59,913 nucleotides of DNA from Chara braunii (taxonomy: Eukaryota > Streptophyta > Charophyceae > Charales > Characeae). How positions within the stretch are numbered: position 1 is the stretch's first letter; every line of letters starts with the position of its first letter. The DNA is taken from assembly GCA_003427395.1 (NCBI GenBank), contig BFEA01000005.1, positions 5,717,335 through 5,777,247 on the forward strand, written 5' to 3'. This document shows, one piece after another, positions 12,144-22,966 of this stretch. The position numbers and the translations under genes were made by a program. Under the pieces are notes generated by a model that was not told the DNA's origin, did not search any database, and was given only the letters and a program-made list of their open reading frames with translations.

Positions 12144-13413
12144 GGCTAAGCTCCTCTAAGTTGATGTGGGCTCAGTGTTGTGCTTTATTCATGTTTGCTG
12201 GGCTGACTGAATGGATTTGAGGGTTGGGCCTATCCTAAGTTGGACGGACCAATCGCTGTTTTTTTGGGGTTTCTGAACAGGAGGATGGGCACCCTAAGTT
12301 GGGAGGTCTCAGAGTCCTGGTGTTTTTTTGTGGGTTGCTGAAAACAGGACAGGGGACACTCTAAGTTGCGTGGACTCAGTTCTGTGTGTGTTTTTTTCTG
12401 AGGGGGACACTGGTGTGAGGCTGAGCGTACCCTTAAGTTAGGACGGCTCAGTCATAAGCCATGAACACTAAGGCCAACCAAAGTATACAACTTTGATATT
12501 ATTATACGAACCTATATCATCTGGCAGACCGGGCACCCTAAGTTGGGAAAGCCTGTCAGTAAGTCATGTAGAACAAGAAGAGGAGAAAAGCAATGAAGGA
12601 TATAATGAAGGTAACCTGGGCAGGCTAAGCGTACCCTTAAGTTAGGGCGGCTCGGTCCTATGTTCGTAATAAGACAAAGGATCAGCGAGTTACTATAAAC
12701 TTGTTTTATTTTCCCTTCTAAATACGAGGCAGGGTTGGATGTCTCCCTAAGTTGGGTAGGTCTGATCATCTGCCTAATAAGAGAGAAACACATAAAGTTT
12801 GTGCATGTATCAATGGTGGTTTTCATATGATTGTCGTTACGGAGGCTAAGCGTACCCTTAAGTTAGGGCGGCTTAGTCATACGTCGTTGTACTTTGTTCA
12901 CGCAGTTTCTGTCTTATGTAACTATACTGTCTAAGCCAGCTAGGCGTACCCTTAAGTTAGGGCGGCCTGGTGATAGGCTCTTGTCGTTGATGTGATGTGG
13001 GTTGGACGTACCCTTAAGTTAGGGCGGTCCGACCGTTTGTCGTTTGCACTTGTTCTGTAGGTTGGACGTACCCTTAAGTTAGGGCGGTCTGACCCTTCGT
13101 CGTTCGTGCTTGTTCTAGGCAGGTTAGGCACACCCCTAAGTTGGGGCAGTCTAATCCTATGCCCTATGTAACTTTGTGTAAAGCTGGCTAGGCATACCCT
13201 TAAGTTAGGGCAGTCTAGCTTATGCTTCATGTCGTCAGTTAAGCAGAAGTCAGACGTACCCTTAAGTTAGGGCGGTCTGGTCATATGTTTTATGTCTAGA
13301 GTTTATCTGGTGTTGGGCATACCCTTTAGGGCAGTCCACTTGTGCGTGCCTTACTTGTTTACTTAGGCAGGTTGGACATACCCTTAAGTCAAGGACTTGT
13401 CTGATCCTATGCC
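12144..13413 (+). repeat. array of 17 co-varying hairpin units
   Basis: Units start near 12144, 12222, 12278, 12345, 12419, 12521, 12623, 12728, 12844, 12935, 13000, 13060, 13118, 13181, 13248, 13311 and 13366. The best-kept core is ACCCTTAAGTTAGGGCGG. The inner stem is CCCT/AGGG, CCC/GGG or CCCC/GGGG around a constant six-base loop TAAGTT; the last two units deviate. Outside it lies a second stem of about eight pairs whose sequence differs between units while pairing is kept, for example GGCTGAGC/GCTCAGTC, GGTTGGAC/GTCCGACC and GGTTAGGC/GTCTAATC. Several units add a third stem (GGCA/TGCC, AAGC/GCTT or GGCAG/CTGCC). Spacing varies from 56 to 116 bases; the units at 13000 and 13060 are a 60-base tandem copy, and those at 12222-12418 share a linker with a T-run. 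Many pairs are G-T as read on the plus strand, which pair as G-U only if the plus strand is transcribed. No coding function is apparent. Confidence 0.8.
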
Positions 13414-14699
13414 ATAAGTGAGGGGGCTTATTGAGGGGAAACAACTGAGTGATCTAACGAACTACTTGGGCAAGTTTATGTGGGATTGTGAGAGATGCAT
13501 GTTTATGTATGCTTGTAGGGTCTCACTTGGGGTGTCTTTTCGATAGGTTAGTTGCTTTAGATGCTCGCCAAGTGCTGGAGCCATAGGTAGATCAGATGGA
13601 TGATGGGAGGGAAAACTTGGGATGAAGATAGGACTGACTCTGCGAAGAGTTAGGATCAATGCTAGCTCACAATCTCATCTAGAGGTCGTGCAGGCTATCA
13701 TTGATCCTGAATCATCAAGCAAGTGTCAGAAGATAGTCCCAATTATAGCTTGCTTTGTCCTTTGTCTTTTCAACTTTGTATAAATCTTGGCAGCCTCCTG
13801 TTCCTACGGGAAGCGCTGCCGAAATTTCTACGAATCTGAAAAGAGTTAGTCGTTTTGGGCTTGTAAAAATTCTGAGAAGGCACTTTTCCTACGAGAAGCG
13901 CTGCCGAAATTTCGTAGAATTTAGGGAGTTAGAATATTTTTCGGTTGGGAGCTACTTAGCAAATTCATTCTGATTAGAGGAGGTACTCAGTGACTTGGTA
14001 CTAGTAGAGGAGCTAGGGTACGACTAGGGGGAATGTTCTCCCCTTGGCATAGGCATAAGTAGTACTCGTCTTTGGCCTGTACTGTGATGCAGGTTTCCGT
14101 GTTGTCATTTGGAGGCTTGATCTGATCAGCCTACTCCTTCAAAAGGATCATTCTTCTGTTATCACTGATAACAGGTCGGTTGCCGATTCGTCGGTCTACG
14201 ACTCGACCCCAATTCACCCTCGATACTCAGCCTAAAAAGGCTTTAGCCCTGGTGACTTTATCTGTTTTGTTAAGGTTTCACCCAGACTTTTATTGAATGG
14301 TCATTTAACAGAAGTACTGTGTACTTAATTATGGTTGGTTGGCTGGAGGTTGGGGCTTGTCTGACTAAAGCGAAGGGTATGAGTGGAGAGGTTGGTTGGA
14401 GTTGACCCCGCGTAGCATGTGGATCTTTGTTTGATATCGTGGTGTGATTGCAGGTATGTATGGAAGAGTCTCGATTGATTCATGTTGAGTGGTATTGCAT
14501 GGATTCAAATGGGCAGACCACACGACTGTCGTGAGAGTGAACTACCCCACAACCTTTCTGTTTGAGTGAGATTGTGCTATCCCCGTTCTGCTGAGGTGAT
14601 AATCCAAGTAGACATTCGGGTAAGCCCCCACAGGGCTAATCCCGACGGTATCCTTTCTAATAATACTAAAAGTATTTGTATCCTTTCCTTGTTAGGGTT
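13414..14699. other. unassigned, with a duplicated palindromic motif
   Basis: No gene recognised. 13801-13835 and 13885-13920 are two copies, 84 bases apart, of a motif TTCCTACG...GAAGCGCTGCCGAAATTT...CTACGAA or CGTAGAA, each with self-complementary ends (TTCCTACG against CGTAGAA). 14156-14174 is a palindrome CTGTTATCA-C-TGATAACAG. The rest is ordinary mixed sequence. Confidence 0.45.
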
Positions 14700-15762
14700 T
14701 ATTTTGGTGGAACGATAAAGTTCCGGGCGGAAGGGTTAGCGTGTCGCTGGTGATGCACCAGACAACTCACCTCCGCTCCAAANTCCTTCCTGCCCTAGGG
14801 GCCGCCTTACCCCGCACCCTTTGGGACACCTCAGGGTGCAGAAGACGGAAAGGCCCTCAGNCCNNTTTTGCGCCCACTAAAGGGTTACCCCCCCTTAGCG
14901 TGCGCTTCAGCCAACGCCTGAGCGTCGGGAGCCACCCCACGGCCCAGAATAGGCCATTCGGGTATGGGCACCACATAATGCGTCGTCATCGCTTTTATCT
15001 GCGTAGGACTGCATTATAAATCGGTATGCGTGGGTCCTACGTTCGCGCGATCTTATACTAAACCTCGCGCAAGGCAGTTACCGACTTCCACTGCTTAGAG
15101 TTATGGGTTGGATACTGAAGGGACTAGGAGTGTTGTTGTGTTGTGGTGTTATTTGTGGAGATTGTTGTGTGTGTCCGTATGTTATGTGTGAGTAAACGTG
15201 GGTGTTGTAGTGTAACGCGTGGGTGTGTAGTGCGTTCTAGTCGACCGGCGCCGAATTGTTTCTGGGACTTCAGCCCCCCAGTATGACGACTCGCGTACGG
15301 GTTCGATTTCGGGCGTTCGACCGTGCGTACCCCCTATGCTACAGCGAACGAGAAACGCCCTCGGCTGGGCCACCTCTGCATTTGGTTCAGTAGCTCGGCA
15401 GGGATACGCCCACCTAAGGGATGGTGACAGCTCCCTCAGGTGGAGGTAACGGTGCCTCGCGTGACTCTGTCCTGTCGTAGGGACTCGCGAGAGGTACGGC
15501 TGGCGCACACGGCCGGAGCGGCAAACGCTCTCCGCGATAAGTCCTGCATAATCCTGCGTGACGCGGCCGGGAGGGTCCCCGTGCGGGACCGATGCGCTCG
15601 ACACCGCCACGATCCCTCCCTTCAATCCTCTTTACCTTCGCAAGTGGGCTGAATTCGCTCGACGTGTGCATGCTAGCAGTGAGGTGTCACTGGGCTCGGT
15701 ACTACAGCAATCGGGAGTTAGAGATCTACAACGAGGGCCCGTGTGGAACTGAGTATGCCACA
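14700..15762 (-). repeat. probable 3' LTR of Gypsy-M (left limit uncertain)
   Basis: Only the right end is anchored. On the minus strand it begins TGTGGCATACTCAGTTCCACA directly after a polypurine tract, and the same 21 bases begin the 5' LTR at 23590. Beyond about the first 28 bases the two LTRs do not look alike by eye, so either the copies have diverged or been patched, or the assembly here is a mosaic. Undetermined bases at 14783, 14861 and 14864-14865 show that the assembly is poor in this block. The left limit given is a placeholder; I could not find the expected TGTCGCAAGC-type end. Confidence 0.4.
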
Positions 15763-15774
15763 CTCCCCCCTCCT
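15763..15774 (-). promoter_or_regulatory. polypurine tract of Gypsy-M
   Basis: On the minus strand the sequence is AGGAGGGGGGAG immediately before the TGTGG start of the 3' LTR. A purine run in this position primes plus-strand DNA synthesis in LTR retrotransposons. It confirms the orientation of the element. Confidence 0.75.
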
Positions 15775-15787
15775 TGAAAGACAGAGC

Positions 15788-16423
15788 TTACCTGCGAGGG
15801 TGAAGCTGTTTATTGGAGGGAGGGACCAAAGTCCGAGTAGGAGGCTTTGCAGCTTCTGTGGCTAGCCGTTTCTTCTCATAGTCGGCGTAAATAAGTGGTG
15901 CGGAGGCTTGCAACGCTGCTCGTGAAAACCATCTCGTGTCGTCGCAGTCGCGCCACCTAAATGTGACCTTGTATTGCATTGGCTTGTTGCCGTGCTTACG
16001 ATGCATGATGGCGCGATCAACTTCCTGATGACCATCCATAGAAGGGGGCTCCTGCGATCGTCGGCCCAGGAAGTCGTCGTTCTTGGCTGGTGTATATGTG
16101 GCCAGCTTGGAGGCGTGGAAGACCGGGTGGACCGATACATGCGGCGGGATGTCGATCACAAAAGAAAGGTCATCGAGCTCATCACCCGCGGCTAGCTTGC
16201 GCGATACGTCTTGTTCAAGCGCAAACTCCTCCGTGGAGACCCAAACAAGGTCGTCGAAGCGGATAGGGCATGGCATGCAACGCCTATTAGCTTGTTGTTG
16301 CATGTGGACTTGAGCCTTTTGCATGTTGGTGCGGGCTTTAGCCAGCAAGTCCCTATACTTCCGAACTGATGCGGGAGAACAAGCGGCGTCGAATGGAGTC
16401 ACGCCGATTGCCAGCCGCAACAA
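15788..16423 (-). pseudogene. Gypsy-M integrase C-terminus and chromodomain
   Basis: A 211-residue open stretch at the end of pol. Residues about 20-60 are the basic linker after the catalytic core (AKARTNMQKAQ and CMPCPIRFDDLVWVST, the DLVWV strand of the integrase C-terminal fold). Residues about 90-115 carry the IDIPPH..HPVFHASKL segment typical of Ty3/gypsy integrases. Residues about 130-190 (EVDRAIMHRKHGNKPMQYKVTFRWRDCDDTRW) look like a chromodomain, which in this class helps direct integration to chromatin; the aromatic positions are partly kept. The frame stops 14 bases short of the polypurine tract. Gypsy-P at 58818-59370 has the same order. The reading frame of the catalytic core does not run into it cleanly, so I call it a broken piece of a polyprotein. 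Confidence 0.8.
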
Positions 16424-16471
16424 AGTGTTGTAGGCGAACTCGTTGTCGGGGAGGCAGTCAACCCCATCCTT

Positions 16472-16960
16472 CTAATCCGGACAGATGTGCGTACAAAGCA
16501 TCATTTGAGTGGTTTGATGTGCTCGCTCCGTTTGCCCATCCGTTTGTGGATGTTGAGCCGAACTCGGTTTCATCTCAGTGTCGGACTCCTTCATGAGAGA
16601 ACTCCAAAATGCCGACATAAAACGAGTGTGGCAAACACTGATGATGTATTCCGGAACGCCATGGCGGCAAATCCAGCCGGTGTGCAAGAGTCGTGCAAGC
16701 TCGAGAGCCATGGCGTAGTACTTGCAGGGAAGAAATTGCTCGTACTTGCTCAAGAGGTCGATGACCGTGAAAATGTCGTTGTACCGGGAGCGGTCGCGAG
16801 GAAACAGGCCGATAACGTCCATAGCAATGGAGAGGCCAGGTTCCCATGGAATAGCCAATGGGCGTAACTCGCTCTAGGGGTTGCGATTGCGGGGTTTGCT
16901 TCGTCGACAAACTTCGCAAGAGTCGCAATACCGAGTGACGTCAGTAATGAGGTCGGGCCA
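16472..16960 (-). pseudogene. Gypsy-M integrase catalytic core
   Basis: The frame 16472-16858 shows the DDE core: IAMDVIGLFP with the first Asp, then VIDLLSKYEQFLPCK, then HTRFMSAFW, then QTDGQTERAH with the final Glu. The second catalytic Asp is missing: where the family has SDRDTRF-type residues, this copy has ISVCHTRF. The upstream zinc-binding part (C..C pair, read as YCDSCEVCRRSK around 16880-16950) is in a different frame, so a frameshift lies near 16860. The enzyme would insert cDNA into chromosomes; this copy cannot be active. Confidence 0.8.
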
Positions 16961-16966
16961 CCGGAA

Positions 16967-17800
16967 TCATTGTCGAAGTCTTGCGATCGTACGATTGACT
17001 CCGAAGTGGCAAGTGAGTCGCGAGTTGTGGTACTCGTCGAGGAGGCGAGTCCGTAAGCGACTGTCGCGTGGGACACATAGTAAATCCTTGCCTCGTGAAT
17101 GAAGCAAGTAGTCATCGACGACACGATAATGGCTGGCCGGCGGGTGATATGAGGATAGTTGCTTGTAGAGCATGGCATATTCCGGATCGGACTTGTATGC
17201 TCGCACAAAATGTTGATGAAGGGCGTCGTCGAAACTGAACGCGTGGTGAGTCAATGCACAAAGACCTGATTTTTGCGAGAGAACATCCGCGGCTCGATTG
17301 GAGAGGCCCGAATTGTGTTTCGGTGTGAAGTCGAATTGGTCGATGAAGAACATCCATCGAGCGATCGTGTTGCTCACCGTGTCTTGTCTTGTAGCAGGGC
17401 AATGGGTTATTATCCGTAGCCCAAGTGAACCTACGACGCCCGAAGAGGAAGTGTCGCCAACGCTTGACTATCGTGACGAAAGCTAGCAACTCCTTTTTCC
17501 GCACATCATCAACCAAGTTGATGGGAGACACCTTTTGGCTGAAATATAGGATGCCAATCTACTCCGTCGTGTTGTTCCAAAACTGCACCCATTCCGTAGC
17601 CGGAAGCGTCCGTAGTCACTCTCATAGGCAAGGTGGGATCGTAGATACTCAAAACGGGAGCGAGGAGCAATGTCGTCTTCAATTTATGGAACGAAGTTCA
17701 CACTTCGTCGGTGAAATGGAAGGGCACATTTGGAGACTGCAATCTTGACAAGGGTGCCGCAATCCGTATATATCCGCCGATGAATCGTTGGTAGTACCCG
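16967..17800 (-). pseudogene. Gypsy-M RNase H and integrase zinc-finger start
   Basis: Two overlapping frames carry it. 17112-17531 has the RNase H segment with KELLAFVTIVKRWRHFLFGRRRFTWATDNNPL, in which ATDN holds a catalytic Asp. 16967-17377 continues with RWMFFIDQFDFTPKH, then the linker, and ends with YHNSRLTCHFGVNRT, the His pair of the integrase HHCC finger. A frameshift lies near 17377-17400. The upstream start of RNase H (17540-17800) is degraded and readable only in pieces. The domain removes the RNA strand during cDNA synthesis. Confidence 0.75.
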
Positions 17801-17952
17801 ACCAATCCCATAAAAGAGCAAACTTACGTGGTGTTGGTCGGTTCTGGCCAATCTTGGATGACCTTGATCTTGTCTGCGAGTGGACGGATGCCTTGCAGTG
17901 TCACAAAGTGGCCCAAGTACTCGAGCTCTTGCTGTGCGAATTCGCACTTGGC

Positions 17953-18780
17953 TCAGTTGTCCTTGTACTTGGTTGTACGTAGCCTGTCCAAGACAGAGCG
18001 TAGATGGACGATGTGCTCGTCCGAAGTCCGGCTATACACCAAGATAACATCAAGGTAGATGAGCACGAACAGGTCCAACATGTTGCGAAACTCCATTGTC
18101 ATTGTCGCTTGGAAGGTGAACGGGACATTCCTGAGGCCGAATGGCATTACGACCCACTCGAAGTGCCCGTACCGTGTCTTGAACGCAGTTTTGTAGCCAT
18201 CTCTTGGATGGATCTCAAGCTGGTGGTAACCGGGCTTGAGGTCCAACTTGGAGAAGTATTTGGCACCGCCCAAGCGTTCGAGAAGATCGTCAATGCGTGG
18301 GAGCGGGTCGGCATTCTTCATGGTTTGCGCGTTAAGCTTACGATAGTCATTGCATAAGCGCAGATCCTTGTTCTTCTTCCGGACGAAGAGAACGGGTGCA
18401 CCGTAGGGCGAGCACCTAGGGCGAATCCAGCCCTTGGCAATGAGGCCATCGAGTTGCGTATGTGGCACTTCGAGTTCCTCCTCGCTCATGCGGTAGATAC
18501 GTCCACGCGAAGGTACGACCCCGTCTTCGAGGATGATCTCGTGACGAACTAGCCGATCCGATACGATTCCGACGGGAGCTTCGAAAACGTCGCCATAAGA
18601 GTCGAGAAGCTCTACAATACGTGGATCGGGTGGTTGTTCCGCCGCTGGCTCGTCGGGAGGAGGGAGGGCATGCAAGAAGCAAATGCCCATTTCTTCCACG
18701 TCGTTCCGTGCGAGTTGCGAATGCTTGGCGCGGAGACCACGTGACAACCAATCGAAGGGTGAGGGGGGGGGACCGTGCAT
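17953..18780 (-). pseudogene. Gypsy-M reverse transcriptase
   Basis: A 275-residue open stretch with the ordered Ty3/gypsy RT motifs: GWIRPRCSPYGAPVLFVRKK, a DYRKLN segment, PLPRIDDLLERLGGAKYFSKLDL, GYHQLEIHPRD, KTAFKTRYGHFEWVVMPFGL, and the active-site strand VLIYLDVILVYS. The family has YLDD at that last site; here the second Asp is Val, which would abolish polymerase activity. CNDYRKLN in place of the usual CVDYRKLN is a milder change. The N-terminal part (residues 1-60) is the linker from protease. It lies between protease and RNase H on the same strand, as expected for gypsy order. Confidence 0.88.
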
Positions 18781-18963
18781 GGGACAAGTACCCCATTCCG
18801 ATCACGGATGTGAACGGTGCGGCAGTAGAAGTTCACCGGTTGGTCCTCGCTCCGCAGCCACGACATGCCCAAAATCATGTCGAACTTTGTGTCCAAGATG
18901 TCAAAGGACACAACCTCGCGTGCATGCGGGGCGAACTACACGGGGACGAAGTCAACGCACAGA

Positions 18964-19760
18964 TCAATGGACTTGCGTACGACCGTCAGCCAGCGTAACT
19001 TGCGTGGGCTGCGACTTCCTTCGAGCGTGCGGCCCAAGGCCGGCCCGCGCCATGAAGTCCTCGTTGATGTAATTGCGAGTAGCTCCATAATCAATCAAGG
19101 CGCTGCAGGTCGCCTTCCCGATCTGAATGCGGATGTGGAGTAACGGTGCAGCGATGTTGTCGTACCATTGTGTGGTGTGCTCGCGGTCGATCTTTGCAAT
19201 GTACTCGCGAAGGTGAACAACCGCTACTTCGTCTTCCATCAACGGAGTTGGTACTGCAGCGTGCAAGTAGTTGCGCAATTCTGCCGTTAGGGCGTTGCAA
19301 TGCGGCTTCGGCAAGGAATTAGATGGGGGAAGAAGCAGCCATTGGAAGTCCACCGGTGTCAATGGGTCCAGGTCCTCAAGTGTACACCATACGGACGTGT
19401 CCCCAAGTAGTGTCGGTGAGGATGCTGGTTCCCTTGGTGATGGTGATGCAGTCGCGCACGCATGTAACTCTTGCACGTGGAGAGGTTGGTCCAACGGAGG
19501 GACCAGCTGGACAGCATGGTCTTCGTAACTTTCTTGAAGACTTGCGACATACGCATGTTCACCGGACATGGAGGAGGTTGCTAGCAAGGCAACCACGTCC
19601 GACGGAGTAGGAAGTGGAGTCGCCTCACTTTCCGCGGAGCTCAGTTTCCTGAGCTTTGTCGAGGGCAGATGTCTTCTTTGCCTTTGTCGGGGCATTGCGA
19701 TGTTGTGTGCTTGGTGCTATTGCACCAATAGCAACGGTTCATCTTCTGGCGGAGTTTGTA
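18964..19760 (-). pseudogene. Gypsy-M Gag zinc knuckle and protease
   Basis: At 19686-19740 on the minus strand a complete CCHC knuckle is read (CYWCNSTKHTTSQC, spacing C-2-C-4-H-4-C), the nucleic-acid-binding end of Gag. The frame 18964-19695, shifted relative to the knuckle, holds a linker of about 150 residues and then the retropepsin site CSALIDYGATRNYINEDF, where the family has DSGA; the Asp is kept and Ser is Tyr. It continues to the beta-strand region HARRKSQPTQVTLADG. The matching segment of Gypsy-P has DCGVTGNYI. Gag and Pol therefore sit in different frames here, whether by design or by decay. Confidence 0.75.
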
Positions 19761-21420
19761 TTGCTCCTCCGTGAGGCGGAACTTCTTCCATGGCTCGTTC
19801 GGCTGTCCGGCTTCCATTGTTGACGCGGATTTCGTCGTGTTCTTCTTGTTGTTGCGTTGTGGTGGAAGGGCGTCGACTTCGTCTCCTTCACTAGACTCGT
19901 GAGTCAGCGCCTGGTCGTCCTCTTATCCATCGAATTGGATAGCAGCGACTAGCTGCGTCCGCGGGCCTTTGCCCTTCTCCACAAAATTCGGTTGGCTTCG
20001 CCACTCGTTGGCGGGCCACCGATTTGATTGGATTACTTTGCGCGCCTTGTCCACAATCTGGTCGAAGTTCGTGTACAAGCTGCGCTCCCCAAGGGCCGTG
20101 CTTAATGCATCAACCGACCGCTGGAAGAATTAGCGACAAAGGTGCACGAATGGTATATCCAAATTCGGGATCGTCACACGCTTCTGCCACTCGGTTAGTC
20201 ATTCGCGCGTTGGCTGGCTACCTGGGTGCATGGTGAAGCTCCGGTTCGCGCCTTTGCCTTCAGCGTCGTCGACGATCAAACGTTTCCGCCACTTCTCGGT
20301 CATGGCCTCCCAAGCGAACTTGGTGTAGAGCTTTGCCACCTCGACGCCTTCGGTTTGTGCCAGGTGGTTGAGCCACACTTGGCTGGCACTGGTGCTGCAA
20401 AGGTAAAGAGCTGAGATCTTTGATTTTGGCGGGACCAAGTGAATGGAGAGCTCGTTGGTGAAACCCTGCTGCCAACTTATGGGGTCCGCCTTGTTGTAGT
20501 CATCAAACTGTTCGATGCTGAACTTCAGCATCTTGTACTGTTTGGACGTCATGCTATTGCAGGTCCCGGTTAGTTGCTGCTGCAGCTGACGCAGGTCAGC
20601 TTGTAGGGCGGCCATTTGTTGGCTGATGGCCGCTGGAAGCTGTTCAAATTTCCGACGAGCGCTACCAGGTGATCCATTCGTTTCTCCAGCTCGCAGATCA
20701 ATGGATCGATGCTTGAGGATGCCATGTGCCTGTGCGACACGTCATCCCTCTCCAGTTTGTCAAGGCGGGCATGAAGACTCTTAAGAGTCTCCTAGTAATT
20801 GGAAATGATATGCCTGCCGACCCAACTCCACTTGTTGCCAGTTACAAGTGAAGATGACTTCGTGCATGATGTTGGCGAGGACTTACTTGGTCCGTTCCTC
20901 CGCAGTTGGTTCCGTGTGCGTCTCCGTCGGGTCAAAATTCCATTCTTGGAGTGCGGCGGTATGAGAGGCTTCCTGCTGCATGAGGACGGATGCGGCATCT
21001 CGTCGAGCTTTACTATGGTTGGCAGCTGCTTCAGCACGCTGCCGGCGTCGTTGCTCCGCGTCGCATGCAATGGCGTTGAGGTGTGCGGCTTCAGTTGCCG
21101 CCTCGTGTCGCTGTTCCTCTTGTACTTACTGCATGTAGGTGGACAGGCGGGCCATGAAGGCCGTCATTGTCTCACCCTGTTGCCGGACTGGCGCAGCGTC
21201 GAGGGCTCCCGCAGGTGTGGCAGTGGGAACCACCTGCTGGACCTGTGGGACCAGGGGGTTCCCGCTGCACACCTCGTGTGGACTGCCGGATGCGGCATTG
21301 TCAATCATGGGGTTGCCCTGTGCCTCAATTTCAGCGGGGAAGGGCAGGGGTAGCTGGTGCTCTGCTGCGGCTGCTCGCCCTTCACGTGCTGCGATGTGTT
21401 TGCTGCATCGGCGCATAAGC
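19761..21420 (-). pseudogene. Gypsy-M gag
   Basis: The N-terminal frame (21126-21416) is Ala/Gln/Pro rich and continues past a TAA at about 21126 in the same frame as an Arg/Ala-rich coiled-coil-like stretch with LQEWNFDPTET, to a second TAA near 20890. The capsid part is 20199-20615: KFSIEQFDDYNKADPISWQQGF, then LYLCSTSASQVWLNHLA, closely parallel to FRIEKFDDYTKQDPLAWWQGF in Gypsy-P. The knuckle follows at 19740. Stops are of the CAA-to-TAA type. Gag would form the virus-like particle in the cytoplasm. Confidence 0.7.
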
Positions 21421-22350
21421 TGCGGTTAGTTGTGCTGTGTAGGCTGACGCGGCACTGGCTGATGTGGCCCTGCTGCTGACATGGAACTTTGCTGACGTGG
21501 CACTTGCTGATGTGGCAGTTACTGACATGGCACTTGCTGACATGTCACTTGCTGACGTAACACTGCTTTAGTACAAAGAGGGGTGGGAAGAAATCACGCA
21601 GACAGGCAAACATCCAGACCGTGATTTCCAATCCCAGGTACTAATCAACAGAAAAAAATGAAAAAGAAAAAGATCTCTTTTTTTTCTTTTTTTTTTGAAA
21701 TCTGTCGATTTGAGAATCAGGGAGGCATCTATCAGATAACGAGCAGTAAAAAAAAAGGTTAACGGAATTAGGAAAAGAATCACAACAAAATTCGTGAAAC
21801 TTTCGAAAAAGATTTTCGCGGAATTATGCCGGTACAGCCCGGAAAAAAAAAAAAAAAAAACGAAATAGTTCAATGAAAAATCACGATTTTTTATCGAAAA
21901 AGAAATCTGAAATAACCCTTCAGTCCGTTTACACACAGTTCCCGTGGAATTCACGAAGTGACAGGAATTTTCAAAATTTCCGAAATTCGCAGATTTCGCG
22001 GAATGCCGATACTTTCGGAAATCCAAGATTCGCGGATTTGCAAGTGCCGAAAGTTCGAACCTTAAGAATTGGTAATTTACAACAACAAGAAGAAAACGAA
22101 AGAAAAAGAATTTGCAAAACTTTAATCCAATAATTAGTTGTTAATCTTGATTAGGGTTAAGAGTGCTAATTGCAAATTAGTGCTGATTGGGATTAGCACC
22201 AATCCAGGGTTAGCAGAACAGAAGGACAAAAAAAAATGCAGAAATTTGGCGAATCCCTACTTCATTGATTCATCCATCCATCAATCCATCAATCGATCAA
22301 TCAATCAATCAAGTTGGTTTCTTGATTGGGCAGATCCTCTTTCGAGAGGT
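21421..22350 (-). mobile_element. 5' leader of Gypsy-M
   Basis: Lies between the primer site and gag. 21448-21560 holds about six to seven short direct repeats of a 17-20 base unit around TGCTGACATGGCACT. 21650-22100 is A/T-rich with runs of A and T up to 18 (21841-21860). 22262-22315 is a CAATCAATCAAT-type simple repeat. No conserved gene. Confidence 0.55.
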
Positions 22351-22364
22351 CTGCTCTGATACCA
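22351..22364 (-). promoter_or_regulatory. initiator-Met tRNA primer-binding site of Gypsy-M
   Basis: On the minus strand it reads TGGTATCAGAGCAG, an exact match to the plant initiator-Met primer site, three bases past the LTR end GCTTGCGACA. It sets the orientation and the inner boundary of the 5' LTR. Confidence 0.9.
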
Positions 22365-22367
22365 AAC

Positions 22368-22727
22368 TGTCGCAAGCAAGATGGTACAGACCAGAACCAA
22401 GAACCGACCTCTCACAGATAGAACAAGATAGCACAGCGGAAGACTGGAATACCAATGATCAGACCCAATCAATGTTGAAATGCAGACTGGACATACATCA
22501 TCATCATCACACGGTGTGAATGGCCTGGGGCCGCACACAAGGACGAAGGTGCCAGGCCTAGTTCATACACAGATAAGGAGGAGGGGGAAGAGACAAAGAA
22601 GAAGCGGGAAGAGATGAGAATGTCGTCAACCCAAATGTCGCTGATATCAATCCCAAGTAGTCCCCCCAACGTCTCTGTCCAGTGTCGAGTCTGAATCCCA
22701 AGTGTCGTCGATCTCTCTCTCTCTCTC

Positions 22728-22792
<65 letters not shown>

Positions 22793-22793
22793 N

Positions 22794-22887
<94 letters not shown>

Positions 22888-22901
22888 TATATTTGTGACG
22901 A

Positions 22902-22966
<65 letters not shown>

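Noticed and set aside
12952-13230. Minus-strand frame with repeated DRPNLRVRPT
   Set aside because: It is the translation of the hairpin repeat; the frame is not kept from unit to unit across the whole array, and the changes preserve pairing rather than codons.
12144-13413. CRISPR-like array of spaced palindromic repeats
   Set aside because: The host is eukaryotic, repeats diverge strongly and co-vary, spacing runs from 56 to 116 bases, some spacers are copies of one another, and there are no cas genes.
14700-15760. Possible rRNA or organelle-derived segment
   Set aside because: The GC content and short self-complementary words were suggestive, but no stretch matches rRNA landmarks I know, and the right end is an LTR start.
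22490-22516. Poly-His stretch in a short frame
   Set aside because: It is a short CAT repeat (CATCATCATCATCAC) in the Gypsy-M LTR, not a coding region.
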